This document shows positions 61,615 through 64,000 of a stretch of DNA of 64,000 bases, piece by piece. Source of the DNA: Winogradskyella echinorum (GTDB taxonomy: Bacteria > Bacteroidota > Bacteroidia > Flavobacteriales > Flavobacteriaceae); the NCBI RefSeq assembly GCF_014297365.1, contig NZ_JACOQD010000001.1, positions 124,001-188,000 on the forward strand. The letters run 5' to 3'. The notes below the pieces were generated by a model that worked only from the letters and a program-made list of their open reading frames with translations, was not told where the DNA came from and did no database searches. Positions within the stretch are counted from its first letter, which is position 1. Each line of letters opens with the position of its first letter. A program made the position numbers and the translations under genes.

Positions 61615-62121
61615 TTAGTCTATCTTTTTATAGAGTCCATCAAAAGCTACAGTGATTTCTGTTTTATTAGTTATGGTTTCCCATAGTTGCCTTACAGTAC
61701 CATCGTTATTTGCTGTCCAAGTAATGCGGTGAAAAAACACTTTACCTTCAGAGTTGATTTCATCATCGGTTCGTAATATCATTTGATTACCAAACTTATT
61801 GCCTTTCATATGAAGAGAAGCGCCTTGATTATCAATCCATATTTGCTCCCATTGCCTTGTTTTTAAATTGTAAAAATTATTACTCGTACCCGTGTAACCT
61901 AGCGTAGCACTTGTCCAGTTTTCTTGTAGAATGCAACCTCCTTGAACTTTTTTAATTATATTTTTACCAGCTTTAGTACCATCTGCATTAGTAACTTCCC
62001 ATGTACCTAACCAGAAATCGAACGCTATATGTTCTTCTGTACAGCATTTGCAACTTGTATTTTGAGCGGTCACAGATAAGGTGAAAATTGAAAATACAAT
62101 TGCTATAAATAAATGTTTCAT
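61615..62121 (-). CDS. DUF1579-like secreted protein
   Basis: The 168-residue protein has a signal peptide (about residues 1-19, ending VTAQ) and a small beta-barrel-like domain (FDFWLGTWEVTNADGTKAGKNIIKKVQGGCILQENW, and a later IWIDNQGASLHMKGN). The FDFWLGTWEV opening is typical of DUF1579-type proteins. Cys residues near the mature N terminus (CKCC) are notable and may bind metal or form disulfides. No function is assigned. Confidence 0.78.
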   Translation of the reverse strand: MKHLFIAIVFSIFTLSVTAQNTSCKCCTEEHIAFDFWLGTWEVTNADGTKAGKNIIKKVQGGCILQENWTSATLGYTGTSNNFYNLKTRQWEQIWIDNQGASLHMKGNKFGNQMILRTDDEINSEGKVFFHRITWTANNDGTVRQLWETITNKTEITVAFDGLYKKID

Positions 62122-62204
62122 AGTAATTTGATTTGCACTAAGTTATTAAACAACATTTAATTATATGCTAATATTAACATAACATTGATTGCACATAGTC
62201 AGTC

Positions 62205-62212
62205 TATCTTTG
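62205..62212 (+). promoter_or_regulatory. -7 box of a candidate small RNA
   Basis: TATCTTTG matches TAnnTTTG perfectly, with ATTG (62184-62187) 17 bp upstream as a weak -33 element. It faces right, towards a region with no rightward gene. Confidence 0.55.
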
Positions 62213-62216
62213 CAGT

Positions 62217-62304
62217 GCAAAAGAGACATTTGTTAGGTTTTAAAGAAAAGATTAAAACAGTTAGTTAGTTAAGAAGTCGGCATTTAGTTAGGTGCCGATT
62301 TTTT
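62217..62304 (+). ncRNA. Candidate independent small RNA
   Basis: Between two leftward genes, a rightward promoter-like box (62205-62212) is followed about 65 bp later by TCGGCA (62277-62282), a 10-base loop, TGCCGA (62293-62298) and seven T residues. The T run follows only the plus strand, so the hairpin does not serve the flanking genes. The predicted transcript is about 85-90 nt. The family is not recognised. Confidence 0.58.
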
Positions 62305-62305
62305 T
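62277..62305 (+). terminator. Terminator of the candidate small RNA
   Basis: A 6-bp stem, TCGGCA/TGCCGA, followed by TTTTTTT. It points right and ends 3 bp before the stop of the leftward metal-receptor gene. Confidence 0.75.
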
Positions 62306-62307
62306 AT

Positions 62308-63084
62308 TTATGGATGTAATATATTAAAATACTCATAAGACTTGAGTAGCCTGCTACCATACCAAGAAAACATTTCTCCATCCACAATTTTAATTTTTTT
62401 ATTTAAAAACTGAGTTTGTAATTCTGCAATATGATTTTCTTTAAATGGAAATGGTTCACTTGAAAGAAAAATAAGATCAGCCTCTTTCAATTTAGAATTA
62501 TTTAAATCAATCTCTGGATATCGAGTTTCATCTGCAAATACATTTGAAAAACAAGCTTCATTAATCATAATATTAATAAATGTGTCAGATGCAGCAACCA
62601 TCCAAGGGTTTTTCCAAATAAAATAAGCGACTTTTATTTTCTTTATATTTTTAGATTGATATGCTTCACGCTCTTGTTGAATACTTTTAATAATATCAGA
62701 AGCTCTGGTTTTAACATTAAAGATGTTACCATACATTGAAATAAGCTCAAAACAATCTTTAAGGTTATAAATATCACTAATATGAATTGGCGCAAAAGCC
62801 TCTAACTCCTCTATAATGTCTTTAGTGTTCTCTTCCTTATTACACAGAATAATATCTGGTTTAAGCGCTTTTATTTTTTCTATATTAATTTGCTTTGTAC
62901 CACCAACTACGGCTTTTGATATTCTTAAGTGCTTAGGATGAACACAAAACTTAGTAACACCAACAAGTGAAGCTTCCAAACCTAAATCTACTAATAGTTC
63001 GGTTTGAGAAGGCACTAACGAAATTATTCGTTTTGGTGTTTTATTAATTTGAATTTCTCTATTGAGTTGGTCTTTAAAAATCAT
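62308..63084 (-). CDS. Helical-backbone metal receptor-type binding protein, no signal peptide
   Basis: The ATG at 63082-63084 (MIFKDQLN) is chosen; an upstream TTG start would add MASFC encoded by a palindromic repeat. The 258-residue protein resembles BtuF/FhuD-type periplasmic substrate-binding proteins: KRIISLVPSQTELLVDLGL, VGGTKQINIEKIKALKPDIILCNKEEN and a central helix. Known relatives bind cobalamin or iron siderophores. No signal peptide is present and no ABC transporter gene is adjacent, so it may act in the cytoplasm or use an unrecognised partner. Confidence 0.8.
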   Translation of the reverse strand: MIFKDQLNREIQINKTPKRIISLVPSQTELLVDLGLEASLVGVTKFCVHPKHLRISKAVVGGTKQINIEKIKALKPDIILCNKEENTKDIIEELEAFAPIHISDIYNLKDCFELISMYGNIFNVKTRASDIIKSIQQEREAYQSKNIKKIKVAYFIWKNPWMVAASDTFINIMINEACFSNVFADETRYPEIDLNNSKLKEADLIFLSSEPFPFKENHIAELQTQFLNKKIKIVDGEMFSWYGSRLLKSYEYFNILHP

Positions 63085-63093
63085 ACAAAAAGA

Positions 63094-63112
63094 TGCCAAA
63101 ACAAGTTCGGCA
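63094..63112. repeat. REP-like palindrome between pyrF and the metal-receptor gene
   Basis: TGCC...GGCA ends flank AAAACAAGTTC. The reverse complement contains GAACTTGTTTTGGCATC, matching the family of arms at 52790-52810 and 54812-54834. Confidence 0.7.
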
Positions 63113-63118
63113 TAACAG

Positions 63119-63934
63119 TTAATTAGATAGGATTTCTTTCATCTGCAACTGCAACTCTTCAGCTTTTTTAGCCGCTGCTTCAGCAAAATCTTCATCTTGC
63201 GACGCATAAATAATTCCTCTTGAAGAATTTATCAGTAATCCAACAGAATCATTCATTCCATATTTACAAACATCTTGTAAATTCCCTCCTTGTGCTCCAA
63301 CACCAGGTACTAACAAAAAACTATCTGGAATAATCTTTCTAATATCACCTAAAAACTCAGCTTTAGTAGCACCTACCACATACATTAAATTTTCTGAATT
63401 CTGCCAAGATTTAGAAGTTTCTAATACTTGCTTGTATAACTCTATACCATCAACTGTTTTAGTTTGAAAGTCAAATGCACCTTGATTAGAAGTTAAGGCT
63501 AACAGAATGGTATGCTTATTCTTAAAAGCCAAGAAAGGCTCCACAGAATCTTTTCCCATATAAGGTGCAACTGTTACACTATCGAAGCCCAAATCGTCGA
63601 AAAAAGCTTTGGCGTACATAGTACTTGTATTACCAATATCTCCACGTTTAGCGTCTGCTATGGTATAAATATCTGGATGGTTTATATTGAGATAGTTAAT
63701 CGTTTTTTCTAATGCTTGCCAACCTTTAAGGCCGTATGCTTCGTAGAAGGCAGTGTTTGGTTTGTAAGCCACACATAAATGATGTGTTGCATCTATGATT
63801 GCTTTATTAAATGCGAAAATAGGATCTCCTTCTTTTAATAAATGCTTTGGTATTTTATTTAAATCCACGTCTAATCCAATGCAGAGGAAGGATTTCTTTT
63901 GTTTAATTTGGTTTACTAGTTGTTGTGTTGTCAT
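63119..63934 (-). CDS. pyrF: Orotidine 5'-phosphate decarboxylase
   Basis: PyrF makes UMP from OMP. The 271-residue protein is of the longer type found in Bacteroidota: [13 protein letters not shown] with the phosphate-binding Lys nearby, the active-site [11 protein letters not shown] motif, [13 protein letters not shown] and the C-terminal [10 protein letters not shown] and NSSRGI phosphate loop. The start codon directly follows the stop codon of the upstream signal peptidase-like gene, suggesting one transcript. Confidence 0.97.
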   Translation of the reverse strand: MTTQQLVNQIKQKKSFLCIGLDVDLNKIPKHLLKEGDPIFAFNKAIIDATHHLCVAYKPNTAFYEAYGLKGWQALEKTINYLNINHPDIYTIADAKRGDIGNTSTMYAKAFFDDLGFDSVTVAPYMGKDSVEPFLAFKNKHTILLALTSNQGAFDFQTKTVDGIELYKQVLETSKSWQNSENLMYVVGATKAEFLGDIRKIIPDSFLLVPGVGAQGGNLQDVCKYGMNDSVGLLINSSRGIIYASQDEDFAEAAAKKAEELQLQMKEILSN

Positions 63935-64000
63935 CTAAAAATTAATTAAAACTGTACCAAGTATATGTTCTTCATTTACAAAACCTCTATATCTTGAATC
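63935..64000 (-). CDS. Signal peptidase I-like protein (C-terminal end; rest beyond window)
   Basis: The last 66 bases encode 21 residues plus a stop on the minus strand, DSRYRGFVNEEHILGTVLIN and F. This matches the end of the S26 catalytic domain, where DSR-(x)2-GFV-(x)2-E-HI-(x)-G follows the GDNR box. The catalytic Ser and Lys are outside the window, so the call rests on this motif only. The stop codon abuts the pyrF start. Confidence 0.65.
   Translation of the reverse strand, partial: DSRYRGFVNEEHILGTVLINF

Overview
The window looks like chromosomal DNA of a marine-type member of the Flavobacteriaceae (Bacteroidota). Supporting signs are the AT-rich composition, Bacteroidota-type promoters (TTTG plus TAnnTTTG), few clear Shine-Dalgarno sites, a secreted protein with a type IX secretion sorting tail, a bacillithiol-type reductase (YpdA family), an IcmF-type acyl-CoA mutase fusion and many small TGTCA/TGACA-ended palindromic repeats. 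The genus cannot be fixed from the sequence. No rRNA, tRNA, CRISPR array, prophage or IS transposase was seen.

Layout. 1-2.5 kb: a truncated GIY-YIG nuclease, a Gfo/Idh/MocA oxidoreductase and the msrB-msrA pair. 2.65-22.9 kb: a 20-kb export locus with a TolC-like protein, two MacB/LolD-type ATPases, a GIN-domain protein, five large FtsX/MacB-type permeases and a HlyD-type adaptor, followed by a divergent NtrC-type response regulator and its histidine kinase. Two nearly identical regulatory cassettes (a sigma-54-like promoter plus a palindrome 75 bp upstream) lie before the adaptor gene and inside the permease array, so the neighbouring regulator probably drives two transcription units. 22.9-26.3 kb: a large FG-GAP repeat, type IX-secreted protein. 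26.8-32.1 kb: an envelope redox group (DsbD-like protein, two rhodaneses, a thioredoxin-like protein, TlpA) and a MarR-YceI pair with operator-like dyads.

32.2-37.3 kb: trpEGDCF preceded by a Trp-rich leader peptide and attenuator. trpE and trpG are separated by an 18-copy heptamer repeat, and trpBA is not in the window. 37.4-46.4 kb: a TIGR01777 epimerase, a PLP decarboxylase, an ECF sigma/anti-sigma pair divergent from a fasciclin gene, a dipeptidyl peptidase III-like enzyme, a SRPBCC/GyrI-like protein, a CrcB fluoride channel and a DUF1684 protein. 46.6-50.4 kb: a four-gene operon (MFS, VOC, YpdA, DJ-1/PfpI) behind an attenuator-like palindrome, then an Lrp regulator with a dyad operator. 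50.5-52.7 kb: a small helical protein, a single-domain DEAD-like protein, a SigZ-like sigma factor, an unlisted 41-residue Cys-rich (metallothionein-like) ORF and a DUF3703 protein. 52.9-56.3 kb: the IcmF fusion, whose linkers contain three in-frame palindromic repeats. 56.5-64 kb: purU, an OmpA-family protein, a TlpA-like protein, a PqqB-like MBL-fold protein, DUF4197, a DUF1579-like protein, a candidate small RNA, a metal-receptor-type binding protein, pyrF and the end of a signal peptidase I-like gene.

The most interesting points are the twin sigma-54/enhancer cassettes in the five-permease locus, the Cys-rich peptide next to SigZ and DUF3703, the in-frame palindromic insertions in the mutase, and two unannotated RNA elements (46.6 kb and 62.2 kb).
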